A stretch of DNA of 64,000 bases, taken from positions 2,976,001 through 3,040,000 of the forward strand of contig OZ251226.1 of the NCBI GenBank assembly GCA_965240325.2, read 5' to 3'. Made by a program: the position numbers and the translations under genes. How positions within the stretch are numbered: the stretch's first letter is position 1; each line of letters begins with the position of its first letter. Below the pieces are notes generated by a model that worked only from the letters and a program-made list of their open reading frames with translations, did no database searches and was not told the DNA's origin. Positions 49,701 through 61,981 of this stretch are shown piece after piece. The stretch comes from Rebecca billardiae RCC1528. Taxonomy: Eukaryota > Haptophyta.

Positions 49701-52700
49701 ATGATCGCCGAGATCTCGCTCTACTCGTACGGCTTCGAGGACCCGCGCACGTGCGCGCAGAAGCTGGTCGGCTGCCTGCGGCTCGCGTCGGAGCAGCTCT
49801 CGTCGCAGGACCACTACGACTACGGCATGCGCGCCGTCAAGTCGATCATCGTCGCGGCGGGCAACCTGAAGCGGAAGGAGCCGACGACGGAGGAGCTGCT
49901 GATCACGATGCGCGCGATCAAGGACGTGAACATGCCCAAGTTCACGACGGACGACATCCCGCTCTTCCTCGGCATCACGCAGGACCTCTTCCCCGGGCTC
50001 GAGCTGCCCGAGGCGGACTACGGCGCGCTCATGCACGCGCTGCAGGACGCGATCGCGGGGCAGGGGCTGCAGGAGGTGCCCGCGTTCGTGAGCAAGTGCA
50101 TCCAGCTGTGGGAGACGATCCTCGTGCGCCACGGGCTGATGCTCGTGGGCGAGACCTTCTCGGGCAAGACGTGCGTGCTCAACACGCTCCGGCTCGCGCT
50201 CAACGCGCTGCGCGACGACCCGTCCGGCCAGTACACGGGCGTGCACCTGCACACGCTCAACCCGAAGGCGGTCTCGATGGGCAAGCTGTACGGCCAGTTC
50301 GACGACGTGTCGCACGAGTGGTCCGACGGCGTGCTCGCCGTCACCTACCGCGCCGCCGCGCAGGCGCCGCCGCCCGAGCGCCAGTGGGTGATGTTTGACG
50401 GGCCGGTCGACGCGGTCTGGATCGAGAACATGAACACGGTGCTCGACGACAACAAGAAGCTCTGCCTGATGTCGGGCGAGATCATCAAGATGGGGCCGAC
50501 GCAGACGATGATGTTCGAGGTGGAGGACCTCTCGGTCGCCTCGCCCGCCACCGTCTCGCGCGTCGGCATCGTGTACATGCAGACCGTCGCGCTCGGCTGG
50601 GAGCCGGTCGTCGACTCGTGGGAGGCGAGGCTGCCCGAGCACCTGGTCGCGGCCGCGCCCTCCAAGCTGCTCAAGGCGGTGATCCCCGACTGCCTCGCGG
50701 CGGTGCGGAAGCACTGCCGCGAGATCGTGCCCACCTCGTTCATGATGCTCGTGAACAACGCGGTGCAGCTGCTCGACGGGCTGATGCGCGCCGCCGGCCT
50801 GCTGCTCGGCAGCGCGGAGGAGAACGACGAGGCGGCCAAGCTGGGCGCCGCCGAGATTGGCAAGAAGGTCGAGGGCCTCGCGATGCACGCGCTGATCTGG
50901 TCGGTCGCCGCGTCGACCGACGACACGACGCGGCCGAAGATCGAGGAGGCGCTGCGCGGCGCGATGCCCAAGGGGCTGATCAACCCGTACCCCGACGGCG
51001 AGTCCCTCTTCGACGTGATGTTCGACAGCGGCACGTGCAAGTGGATGCAGTGGATGCGCACCGTGCCCGAGTACGTGATCGCCAAGGACGCGGACCTGAG
51101 CTCGATCACCGTGCCGACGGTGGACTCGGTGCGCATCGCCTCGACGGTGAGCACGCTGCTGCAGTGCCGCCGCCCCGCCCTCGTCGTCGGGCCGACGGGC
51201 ACGGGCAAGTCGGTCACGGTCAAGTCGGAGCTGAACGCGCTGAACGCGGCCAAGTGGTCGACGCTCTTTGTGACCTTCTCCGCGCGCACGCAGGCGTCGC
51301 AGGTGCAGGACATCATCGAGGGGAAGCTGGACAAGCGGCGCAAGTTCGTGCTCGGCCCGCCGCACGGCATCCGCTGCGCCATCCTCATCGACGACCTCAA
51401 CATGCCCGCGAAGGAGACGTTCGGCGCGCAGCCGCCGATCGAGCTGCTGCGGCAGTGGATGGACCACGGCGGCTGGTACGACACCAAGGCGAACGCGTTC
51501 AAGCACCTGCAGGACATCCAGTTCGTCGCGGCGATGGGCCCGCCGGGCGGCGGGCGGAACCAGATCACGCCGCGCTTCGTGCGCCACTTCAACGTGCTCT
51601 CCGTCGTCCCCTTCGGCGACGAGTCGCTCACGCAGATCTTCTCCAAGATCATCAACTGGTTCCTCGACGCGTTTGACGCAAAGTTCAAGGCGCTCGGCGG
51701 CCCGATCGTCGCCGCGTCGATCGAGATGTACAAGACGGTGATGTCCGACCTGCTGCCCACGCCGACCAAGTCGCACTACGTGTTCAACCTGCGCGACCTC
51801 GTGCGCATCTTCCAGGGCATGCTGCGCACCAAGCCCGAGTACATGGCCGAGCCGATCGTGCTCGCGCGGCTGTGGGTGCACGAGTCGCAGCGCGTCTTCC
51901 AGGACCGGCTCGTCGCGAACGAGGACGAGGCGTGGCTGGGCGGCAAGCTGAAGGAGCTGGTCGAGACGCACTTCAAGGGCGTGAACGTGGCGGACGTCTT
52001 CCCCGCCGGCGAGCGCTCGCTCATGTTCGGCTCGTTCGTCAACTCGAACGAGGAGAAGCTCGTGTACGAGGAGTACGTCGACCCGGCGGCGGTGCGCGCC
52101 AACGTCGAGAAGCACCTCGACAACTACAACTCGATCTCGAAGAACCCGATGCCACTGGTGCTCTTCTCGAGCGCGGTGGAGCACGTCGCGCGGATCCACC
52201 GCATCGTCGGCATCCCCGGCGGCAACGCGCTCCTCGTCGGCGTCGGCGGCTCGGGCCGCACCTCGCTCGCCAAGCTGGCGGCCGCGATGCACGACTACCA
52301 CACGTACCAGGTGGAGATCACAAAGGCGTACGGCATGGAGGACTGGCGCGAGGACATCAAGAAGATGATGCTGCGCGCGGGGAAGACGGGCGACCCGGTC
52401 GCGTTCATCTTCTCCGACACGCAGATCAAGCTCGAGTCGATGCTCGAGGACGTGAACAACCTGCTCAACAACGGCGAGGTGCCCAACCTGTTTGCGCCCG
52501 ACGAGACGGAGGCGATCGTGGGCGAGCTGCGGCCGCAGTGCAAGGAGCTGGGCATCACGTCGACGACGGGCGTGTTCGGCTGGTTCGTCGAGCGCGTGAA
52601 GCTGGGCCTGCACATCTGCCTGTGCATGAGCCCGGTCGGCGAGGGCCTGCGCACGCGGCTGCGCCAGTTCCCCTCGCTGATCAACTGCTGCACGATCGAC

Positions 52701-55700
52701 TGGTTCCACGAGTGGCCGCCAGACGCGCTCGACGCGGTCGCCGGCCGCTTCCTCGGCCAGATCTCGCTGCCGGGGAACAACCCGGAGGAGCTGGTGACGA
52801 GCCTGACGAAGGTGTGCGTCGACATCCAGCAGTCCGTGATCGAGGCCACCGCGCAGTACAAGGCCGAGCTGCGCCGCGTGACGTACGTGACGCCGCCGCT
52901 CTACCTGCGGCTGCTCGGCACCTTCAAGTCGGTGATGGAGGTGAAGCGCACCGAGGTGAGCGCGGTCAAGAAGCGGTACGACGTGGGGCTGGAGAAGCTG
53001 CTCAACACGGCGGAGCAGGTGAGCACGATGCAGGTCGAGCTCGAGGCCCTCAAGCCGCAGCTCATCGTCAAGTCCGCCGAGGCCGACGAGATGATGGTCG
53101 TGATCCAGCGCGACCAGTCGGAGGCGGACAAGACGCGCGCCATCGTCGAGAAGGAGGAGGCCGAGTGCAAGGTGCAGGCGGACGAGGCGGGCGCGCTCAA
53201 GGCGGCGTGCGAGGCGGACCTGGCGGAGGCGATGCCCGCGCTGCAGGCCGCGATCAAGGCGCTCAAGGGCCTCTCGAAGAACGACATCATCGAGCTCAAG
53301 TCGATGAAGTCGCCGCCGTCGGGCGTGAAGCTCACGATGGAGACCGTCTGCATCCTCAAGATGATCAAGCCGTCCAAGGTGCCCGCCGAGAACGGCAAGG
53401 GGAAGGTGGACGACTACTGGGAGCCGTCGAAGAAGATGATGGGCGACGGCGGCTTCCTCAACTCGCTCTTCGACTACGACAAGGACAACATCGCGCCCGA
53501 GATCATCGAGAAGCTCGCGCCGTACATCTCGCTCGAGGAGTTCACCGCAGAGAAGGTGGGCAAGAGCTCGGTCGCCGCCAAGGGGCTGTGCTCGTGGGTG
53601 CACGCGATGTTCGTGTACAACCGCGTGGCGAAGGAGGTGGCGCCGAAGCGGCAGGCGCTCAAGGAGGCCGAGCAGTCGCTCCACGCCGCCGAGTCCAAGC
53701 TCGCCGAGAAGAAGGCGATGCTCGAGTCCGTGATGCGCAAGCTGCAGGAGCTGACCGACGCGTTCGACAAGACCACCAAGGAGAAGAACTCGCTCGAGGC
53801 GCAGGTGGACGACTGCGAGAAGAAGCTCGACCGCGCGCAGCGGCTGATCAACGGGCTGGGCGGCGAGAAGACGCGGTGGACGCAGCGCTCCGCCGACCTC
53901 GGCGAGGCGCTCGACAACCTGGTCGGCGACATCATCATGTCGGCGGGCGTGTGCACCTACCTCGGCCCGTTCACGGCCACGTACCGCGCCAACTGCCTGT
54001 CGCGCTGGGCGGACACGGTGCGCTCGCTCGGGATCAAGTGCTCGCAGAAGTTCCAGCTGCGCGCGACGCTGGGCAACGAGGTGACCATCCGGCAGTGGGG
54101 CGTCGCCGGCCTCCCCTCCGACTCCTTCTCGGTGGACAACGCGATCATCCTCACGACCGCCGAGCAGTGGCCGCTCATGATCGACCCGCAGGGGCAGGCG
54201 AACAAGTGGGTGCGCAACATGGAGACGGGCTCGAACCTGCGCGTGATCAAGCTGACGGAGGGCGACTTCATGCGCACGCTCGAGAACGCCGTCCAGTTCG
54301 GCACGCCCGTCCTCTGCGAGAACGTCGGCGAGGAGCTCGACCCCGCGCTCGAGCCGCTGCTGCTCAAGCAGGTGTACGAGTCGGGCGGCATCAAGTCGAT
54401 CCGGCTCGGCGACGCGGACGTGCAGTACTCGGACAAGTTCGCCTTCTACCTGACGACCAAGTACTCGAACCCGCACTACACGCCGGAGATCTCGACCAAG
54501 GTCGTGCTGCTCAACTTCACCATCACGCCAGAGGGCCTCGAGGAGCAGCTGCTCGGCATCGTCGTGCAGAAGGAGCGGCCCGAGCTCGAGGAGCAAAAGT
54601 CGACGCTGATTGTCGAGAACGCAAACAACGCGGCCGAGCTGCAGAAGCTCGAGGACAAGATCCTGATGCTGCTCTCGACGGCGACGGGGAACATCCTGGA
54701 CGACGAGGAGCCGATCAACACGCTGCAGGAGTCGAAGGTCAAGTCGACCGAGATCGAGGAGAAGGTGAAGATCGCCGAGAAGACGGAGGCGGAGATCGAC
54801 GCGACGCGCGCAAAGTACACGCCGTGCGCGTACCGCTCGTCGCTGCTCTTCTTCTGCGTGTCCGAGCTGGCGAACATCGACTCGATGTACCAGTGGTCGA
54901 TGCCGTGGTACACCACGCTCTTCGTCCGCGCGATCGGCGAGAACGCCCAGCGGCGCGACGCGCCCCCGCAGACGGACAAGATGGACGAGCGGCTGCGCGA
55001 GCTCAACTCTGGCTTCACGCTGCTGCTCTACCGGCAGATCTGCCGCTCGCTCTTCGAGAAGCACAAGCTGCTCTTCTCGACGCTGCTGTGCGTGCGCGTG
55101 ATGCAGGGCGACAACCTGCTCGACTCGGACGAGTGGCGCTTCCTGCTCACCGGCGCGGTCGTGCTGGGCGAGGGCGCGCCCAACCCGGCGGAGGAGTGGC
55201 TGCCGCGCCGCTGCTGGCTCGACCTCGAGGGGCTGAGCAAGCTGCCCGCGCTCGCGGGGATCACGGACTCGGTGCGGCGGAACGTGACGATGTGGCACCG
55301 GTACTACGACCTCGCCGAGCCGCAGGACGCGACGCTGCCCGACGGGTGGGAGGACCAGCTCACGCCGTTCCAGCGGCTGCTCGTGCTGCGCTGCCTGCGG
55401 CCGGACAAGTGCGTGCCCGGCATTCAGATCTTTGTCGCCGCGCAGATCGGGCAGGACTACCTCGAGCCGCCGCTCTTCGACCTGGAGGGCACGTTCGAGG
55501 AGTCGACGGCGGCGACGCCGCTCGTCTTCATCCTCTCGCCCGGCTCCGACCCCGTGCAGGCGCTGCTCAAGTTCGCCGAGGCGAGCGGCGAGCTGCGGCG
55601 GCTGCAGTCGATCTCGCTCGGCCAGGGCCAGGGGCCGCACGCTGAGAAGATGATTGACGACGCGGTCAACTCGGGCGGCTGGGTGGTGCTGCAGAACTGC

Positions 55701-57817
55701 CACCTCGCCGAGTCGTGGATGTCCAAGCTCGAGCGGCTGTGCGAGGAGATCACCATCGACCGCGCGCACGGCGAGTTCCGGCTGTGGCTCACGTCGGCGC
55801 CGTCCGCCAAGTTCCCGCAGGTCGTGCTGCAGAACGGCATCAAGATGACGCAGGAGCCGCCCAAGGGGCTCAAGGCCAACGTGGCAGGCTCGTACCAGAC
55901 GCTCTCCGAGGCGTACTTCGAGGCGTGCAACAAGCCGGACGTGCTGAAGAAGATGGTGTGCGGCCTCTACTTCTTCCACGCCGTCATCCAGGAGCGGCGC
56001 AAGTTCGGGCCGCTCGGGTGGAACATCCCGTACGAGTTCAACCAGTCAGACCTGCGCATCTGCGTGCGCCAGCTGCAGATGTACCTCAACGAGTTTGACG
56101 AGGTGCGCGCGCGCGCGCGGCGGGGGCGCGCGCGCGCGCGCGCGGCGCCGGGCGCGCGCCGACGCTCACGCGCGCGCGCGCGCGCGCACGCGCCGCGCGC
56201 CCGGCGCCGCGCAGGTGCCGTACAAGGCGCTGTCGTACATGGTGGGCGAGCTCAACTACGGCGGGCGCGTGACGGACGACAAGGACCGGCGGTGCATCAT
56301 GAACATCCTCGCCGACTTCTACACGCCCGACATCCTGGAGGACGGCTACCGCTTCTCCGAGGCGCCGCAGTACTACGCGCCCTCCGCCGAGGCCAGCCTC
56401 GACGAGTTCCGCGAGTACGTGCGCCAGCTGCCCATCAACGACCCGCCTGAGGTCTTCGGGCTGCACGCCAACGCCGAGATCTCGAGCGCGCGCGCCGAGT
56501 CGTTCGAGCTCTTTGCGACGCTGCTCTCGCTGCAGCCGCGCTCGGGCGGCGGCGGAGGCACGTCGCCCGAGGAGGTGGTGGGCAGCGTGGCGCGCGACAT
56601 CGAGTCCAAGGTCGCGGCGCCGTGGCCCATCGACGAGGTGCGCGCGCGCGCTCCTGCGCGCCGGCCGCGCGCGCGCGCCCGAGCGCCTCACCCGCCGCCG
56701 CGCCGCCACCCCTCGGCGCGCCGAACCGCCGCCCGCTGCCGTGCCGCTGGCGCTGCCTGCCGCTCAGGTGATGGAGAGGTACCCGACGGAGTACCTCGAG
56801 TCGATGAACACGGTGCTCGTGCAGGAGCTCACGCGGTACAACAAGCTGCTTGCCGTCATCCGCACGTCGCTGAGCAACGTGCAGAAGGTGCGCGCCGCGC
56901 TCGGCGGCGCCTCTGGCCCGCGGCCGCGGCGCGGTGACGCGACGCGGTGGGGAGCTCACGGGACGCGCGCCCGCGCGGTGCGACCGCCTTGCCTGCCTGC
57001 GCCGCCGCCGCCTCCTCGCGCAGGCGATCAAGGGCCTCGTCGTGATGAGCTCAGACCTCGAGGAGGTGTTCAACGCCATCTTCAACAACCAGGTGCGTCT
57101 CCGCCCGCGCCCGCCGCGCGCCCGCCCGCACATCCGCCCCCCGACCCGCGCGCGCGCGCGCTCGCAGCCCTCAACTCACGCCTCGCGCGGTGCGGTGCGC
57201 TCGACCGCCGACTGGCGTCCGCGCCGCAGGTGCCGACACTATGGGCGAGCAAGGCGTACCCGTCGCTCAAGCCGCTCGGCAGCTGGGTGGTCAACCTGGT
57301 GCAGCGCGTGGACTTCTTCCAGCACTGGGTGGACACGGGCAAGCCGTCGCTCTACTGGATCTCCGGCTTCTTCTTCACGCAGTCGTTCATCACGGGCACG
57401 CGGCAGAACTACGCGCGCAAGCACGGCATCGCCATCGACCAGCTCAACTTCCACTTCGACGTGATGAGCACCATCCCGACGGACGGCTCGTCGATGCCGC
57501 CGGAGGAGGGGTGCTACATCCACGGGCTGTACCTCGACGGCTGCCGCTGGGACGCGACCCACGAGGTGCTCGGCGAGTCGGAGCCCAAGGTGCTCTACTC
57601 GGAGGTGCCGGTGATCTGGCTGAAGCCGACCACAAACCCGATCCCGACGGAGCGCGTGTACGAGTCGCCCGTGTACCGCACCTCGGCTCGGAAGGGGACA
57701 CTGTCGACAACGGGCCACTCCACCAACTTTGTGCTGTTCATCCTGCTGCCGTCGGACAAGCCGCAGAAACACTGGGTCAAGCGCGGCGTGGCCATGCTGT
57801 GCGCGCTGGACGACTGA
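43773..57817 (+). CDS. Axonemal dynein heavy chain (single-headed inner-arm type)
   Basis: Seven exons: 43773-43859, 43961-44082, 44249-56102, 56215-56637, 56768-56887, 57024-57092, 57230-57817; 4420 residues. The exon joins restore conserved text, for example NEFDE to VPYKALSYMVGELNYGGRV. The long tail includes CEVLSYDGGLSTFEIKW and the linker. P-loops are GPAGTGKTETTKD (AAA1, about residue 1755), GETFSGKTCV (AAA2, about 2037), GPTGTGKSVTV (AAA3, about 2383) and GVGGSGRTSL (AAA4, about 2733, Arg replacing Lys). A coiled-coil stalk with microtubule-binding tip follows (about nt 52980-53880), then AAA5, AAA6 and the C-terminal domain ending LCALDD. Known: this motor bends cilia and flagella. 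The AAA1 region resembles the DNAH1/3/7/12 group; the exact clade is inference. The 5' exons (MSRRERSLGIGQQGKPLTYS; NWAYRRFLEHDNSALEEL) are less certain. Confidence 0.93.
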
Positions 57818-58485
57818 ATCACTGATTCGCGTGCGGGGCGAGTAGCAGCCGCGTGTCAGTGCCTTCAGTATCTTTCTCCTCACGTCTGACGATGCCGGAT
57901 GAATGGCAGAGCGTCGTCCGCAGGGCGACGTGTGTACTATCATAGAAGGGGCTCCGATCCGCGGGTGGCAGAGTAGCGCGAGAGCAGTCACGCCATCGGC
58001 GACGGTCGGTCCGCCATCGTACATCGTTGATCGATTGTACCGATCTGTAGTCTGTACTAGGTATGGGGTCATGGCCACTCATGGGGGTAACACGTACAAT
58101 TAATCGGTCATGGATACGGTCCTAGGAGCGTACTCTGATTCTCACGCTCTCCTTCAGTGGGCCGCGGGCGCGAAGGTCGTACTGTACGTTCGGCGGAGGT
58201 CGTAGACTCAGAATCTCTAGTCGCACCGAGTTGCGTCAATTGCTCAAAGGGCCGAACCTCTCCCTTGTCGTCAAGAAGCTCACGCGCCACAGAGATTGCG
58301 TTATTGAGTATCCTGTGCTCCAAAACGGCCGTGATCTTCGCGAGCTTTCTCACAATCTCACCGCATTATTGCGACCAGAAGGGCGGCCTCGTCGCGCGCC
58401 AAGGCGCCAAGCGGCTGATTTGATTGGGACGTGAGCCATTCGTTGCCGACGCCGACTCGCCGATTGCCGACGCCCGTCGGCGGAG
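57818..58485. other. Intergenic region, one weak antisense fragment
   Basis: 668 bp between dynein and GH81. Apart from the protein-like minus-strand stretch listed separately, it is ordinary mixed DNA. No repeat copy or tRNA is seen. Confidence 0.5.
58108..58441 (-). pseudogene. Possible small gene or gene fragment, minus strand
   Basis: The minus-strand frame reads VRKLAKITAVLEHRILNNAI, then SVARELLDDKGEVRPFEQL, amphipathic and more protein-like than the surroundings, ending at 58108. It has no ATG. Just upstream, in another frame, an ATG at about 58435 opens MAHVPIKSAAWRLGARRGR and reaches GCG-GTGAGA, a good donor. The pieces could be a small spliced gene divergent from GH81, or a decayed fragment. 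No family is recognised. Confidence 0.25.
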
Positions 58486-61400
58486 ATGGTTCGGCTGCTC
58501 GGAGTCGCGGTCGTGCTCGCGTGCGCCGGTCAAGCGGTCGCGAAGCACACCTCGGCGCCCTCGAACACGCCGCCGCCCGCCGCTTCGCCGCCCGACGCGT
58601 GCCTGTACGCCATCCCGGGCACGGACACGTGCGTGTGCAAGCTCGCAGACTGCCAGTCGGGCTGTGATAAGACCTTCGTCGGCGACTGCCTGTGCGCGGC
58701 GAGCGGCTGCTCGCACCCGTCTCCGAAGCCGCCACCGGCGCCCGTCCCCCCGCCGCCACTCGCCCCGCCCCCCGTCCCTCCGCTCTCGCCGACGCCCCCG
58801 CCGCCGCCGCCCGCGCCCAAGGGCGAGTTTGCGTCGCGCAAGCCTCTGAGCACGGTGCTGCCGTCGGACCTGGGCGTGCCCACCGTCGATCGCAAGGGCG
58901 TCACGGCGCCGTTCTCAACGCGCTGGACCTCCGACCGCGCCACCCACCCCACGGGCACGTGGTGGCTCAACCTCGTCAACTGCGACCCGCCGGGCGACCC
59001 GATCTCCAAGCTGGGCGGCGAGGTGGCGTGCAACGTCCACCTCGTGCCGTACGTGGTGTGGCCGAACGCGTCGGGGCTGCTCTTCGCGCTGCCGTACGTG
59101 CAGGCGCAGGGTAACAACCTCGCCAACATGTTCGGCGACACGATCTCCGTGCCCCTCTTCCTCGGCGCCGCGCACGACCAGCCGTCGGACGGCCCCGGCT
59201 GGGCCGAGGCGGGCTACGACGACCTCACCGTGACCCTCCGCTGGGCCGCGCTCAACATGAGCACGCCGCTCGCGCGCGGCTCGCCGTACATCACGGCCAA
59301 CGCGTCGGGCACGCACCTCCGCCTCTCCTCCGAGCAGCAGGTCCGCTCCATCTCGACGGACGGCGGCTCGCAGTGCGAGGCGGGCGAGTGCGACGGCGTC
59401 AAGGTGGGCGGCTCTCGCATCGAGCTGTCGCTCGCGCAGTCCGACGAGACGTGGGTGGTGTACGCGGTGCCGCCGGTGGTCTTCGAGGTGTCGGCCACGC
59501 TCGGACCCGCGCCCGAGACCTCCGTCTTCGGCGGCAACACCGTCCTCGTCACCTCGGGCAAGTGGTCGGGCGTGCTGCGCATCGCGCTGCTCGACGCGTG
59601 CACCACGGGCTCCTCGCCCGCGCACTGCAAGCCCGACGATGCGGCGTGGGCCGCGGACGACGGGGGCGACGAGGGCGGCGCGGACGTACGCGACCCGAAG
59701 CGCATGGCCAAGCTCCTCGACGCGCACGCGGACGTCTACCCCGTCGGCGGCGGCGTCGACTTCCGCATCGACCACGGCTCCGAGGTCGGCGGCGCAGACG
59801 GCGAGAAGCGCGGTGCCAAGGGCGAAGACGCAGAGGGCGCCGTCGTGCTCCGGTACAGCTGGGACACGCGCAGCATGAAGGCGGGCGGCGCGGCCCCGAC
59901 GACGAGCATGTACGCCACGACCCCGCCGCCCTCGTCGGCGCTGCTGTTCAGCATGATCCCGCACCACATCGCGCTGCTGCCCGACGAGGCGGCGGCGCAG
60001 GCGGCGGGCGTGCAGCGCACCGGGCTGGGCCACCGCTCGGTGCACGGGCTGGGCGAGTACGTGGTCGGCGTGCGCTGGGAGCTGCGCGTGCCGCTGGTGA
60101 AAGCGGAGTGGCACGCGCCGCGCCCGCCGACGCAGAGCCGCCTCGCCGCGCTCAAGGCCGAGCTCGCCGCCGAGGCCGACTGGTCGCCGCCCCCCAACTA
60201 CCTGCGCGGCGCGGGTGACGGCTACAACGCGGGCAAGCTCCTGTCGCGCATGGCGCGCACCGCGCTGATCGCCGAGGCTCTCGGCGAGGAGGAGGTGGCG
60301 AAGAAGGTGGGCACGCGGCTGGCGCAGCTGGTGCACGTCCAAGCGGTCGAGGGCGGGGCCAACCAGTGGATCTGGGACCGCACGTGGGGCGGCATCATCA
60401 GCTGCGGTGCGCCGCCGCGCCGCTCGCGCCGCGCCGCTGCGCCGCGCCGCTCGCGCCGCGCCGCGTGCGCAGCCCACTCGCTCGACTGACGCGCCCCGCC
60501 CCGCCGCGCCGCCACGCCACGCCGCCAGGCTGCGACTACGACGACTGCCAGGGCAAGTGCGTCGGCACGTGCAAGAACGCGTTCCCCAACTGCCCGAGCC
60601 TCGCCGACCCCGGCCGCGACTTTGGCAACGCCTTCTACAACGACCACCACTTCCACTGGGGGTGCGCGCGCGCACACTGCGCGCACACGCGCGCGCCGCA
60701 CACGCGCGCGCCGCACACGCGCGCAGCGGGCGGGCGCGGGGCGGGCGGATGGCGCGGGCGCGCGCCGCGCGCCGGCGGGAAAGGCGGCGCGGCGCGTGTG
60801 CTCACGCGGCTCGCATCCCCGCCGCGCGCGCGCGCACGCCCCCCCCCCCCCGTGCGCGCAGCTACCACGCGTACGCTGCGGCGGTGGCCGCGCGCTTTGC
60901 GCCGGCGTGGGCGAGCGCCAACCGCGAGCACCTGCTGCTGCTGGCGCGCGACATTGCTAGCCCGTCCGCGGACGACCCCGCCTTCCCCAAGGCGCGGCAC
61001 AAGGACTGGTGGATGCACGTCTCGTGGGCCTCGGGCATCGCGCTCGCGGGCGCGCTCCCGTACCGCAACGGGCGCAACCAGGAGTCTTCCTCTGAGGCGG
61101 TGAACGGCTACTATGGCGTCGCGCTGCTCGGGAAAGCGCTGCAGGACCGCGCGCTGGAGGAGGTCGGGCTGGCGCTGCTCTCGACCGAGGTGCACGCCGC
61201 GCGCACGTACTACCACGTGCGCACGCCCTCGCAGATCTACACCCCCGCCATGGCCACCAACGCGATGGTGGGCATCCTGTGGCAGAACCTCGCGCAGTAC
61301 CAGACGTGGTTTGGGCCCGCGGCCTACCTCGTGCACGCGATCCAGATCATCCCGGTGACGCCGGTGACGGAGGCGCTCTTCGACCCGGAGTTCGCGCGCG

Positions 61401-61981
61401 CCGAGTGGCCCGTCCTCGCGGACTCGTGCGCGCAGGTCGAGCGCTGCCAGGTCGAGGGCTGGTCGCCGTTCGCCACGATGGCGCGCGCGATCGTCGAGCC
61501 GGACGAGGCGTTCGAGGAGTGCATGAGCACGCCCAACGGCAGCTTCAGCAAGGACTCGCCCGCGGGCAACGGCAACTCGCGGCTCAACACGATGTACTGG
61601 ATCGCCACGCGGCCCAAGCACAAGGACCCCAAGGGCGGCGCGTGGGTGCGGCTGGCCGACGCGGCGCCGGCGCCGGCGCGCGCGGTCGGTGCGCTGCCCC
61701 GCGTCGCCTCGGCGCTCTTCTCCCCGTTCCGCATCGCCATCGGCGCCGCCTTTGTGCTCGCGGCGGTCGCGCTCGCGGCGCGCAAGCTCAAGCTCACGTT
61801 GGCGCACACCACGCGCGGGCAGTGGCGCGCGGCCTCGGCCAAGTCGTCAGCCGAGGACACGATGGAGGAGCACCTCCTCGTGCACCCGCAGTCCTCGCCC
61901 GAGGCCGGGCAGGCGGCCGCACAGCGGATGCAGCCACATCATGTCGCTGCGGCTGCTGCTGACTACCATCGTCAGCCTTAG
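58486..61981 (+). CDS. GH81 endo-beta-1,3-glucanase with C-terminal membrane anchor
   Basis: Exons 58486-60406, 60529-60661 and 60862-61981; both introns split codons (phases 1 and 2) and both joins fall in conserved text. 1057 residues. A signal peptide (MVRLLGVAVVLACAGQAVA) is followed by a Cys-rich knob (CVCKLADCQSGCDKTF, GDCLCAASGC) and a Pro-rich linker. The GH81 domain follows: TWWLNLVNCDPPGDP, YNAGKLLSRMARTALIAEAL, WDRTWGGIISCG, FGNAFYNDHHFHWGYHAYAA, DWWMHVSWASGIA, NGRNQESSSEAVNGYYGVAL, TWFGPAAYLVHAIQIIPVTP. The Asp of NDHHFH and the Glu pair of QESSSEA are the catalytic region. A hydrophobic helix (FRIAIGAAFVLAAVALAA) and a cytosolic tail end the chain. GH81 cuts laminarin-type beta-1,3-glucans, algal storage or wall polymers. 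The membrane anchor suggests action at the cell surface or in the storage vacuole. Confidence 0.92.

Noticed and set aside
44064-55979. A 3971-codon open frame antisense to the dynein gene
   Set aside because: The sense strand almost never uses TTA, CTA or TCA codons, so the antisense frame stays open by composition. Its translation is Arg/Leu/His-rich with no domain, while the sense strand is an unmistakable dynein.
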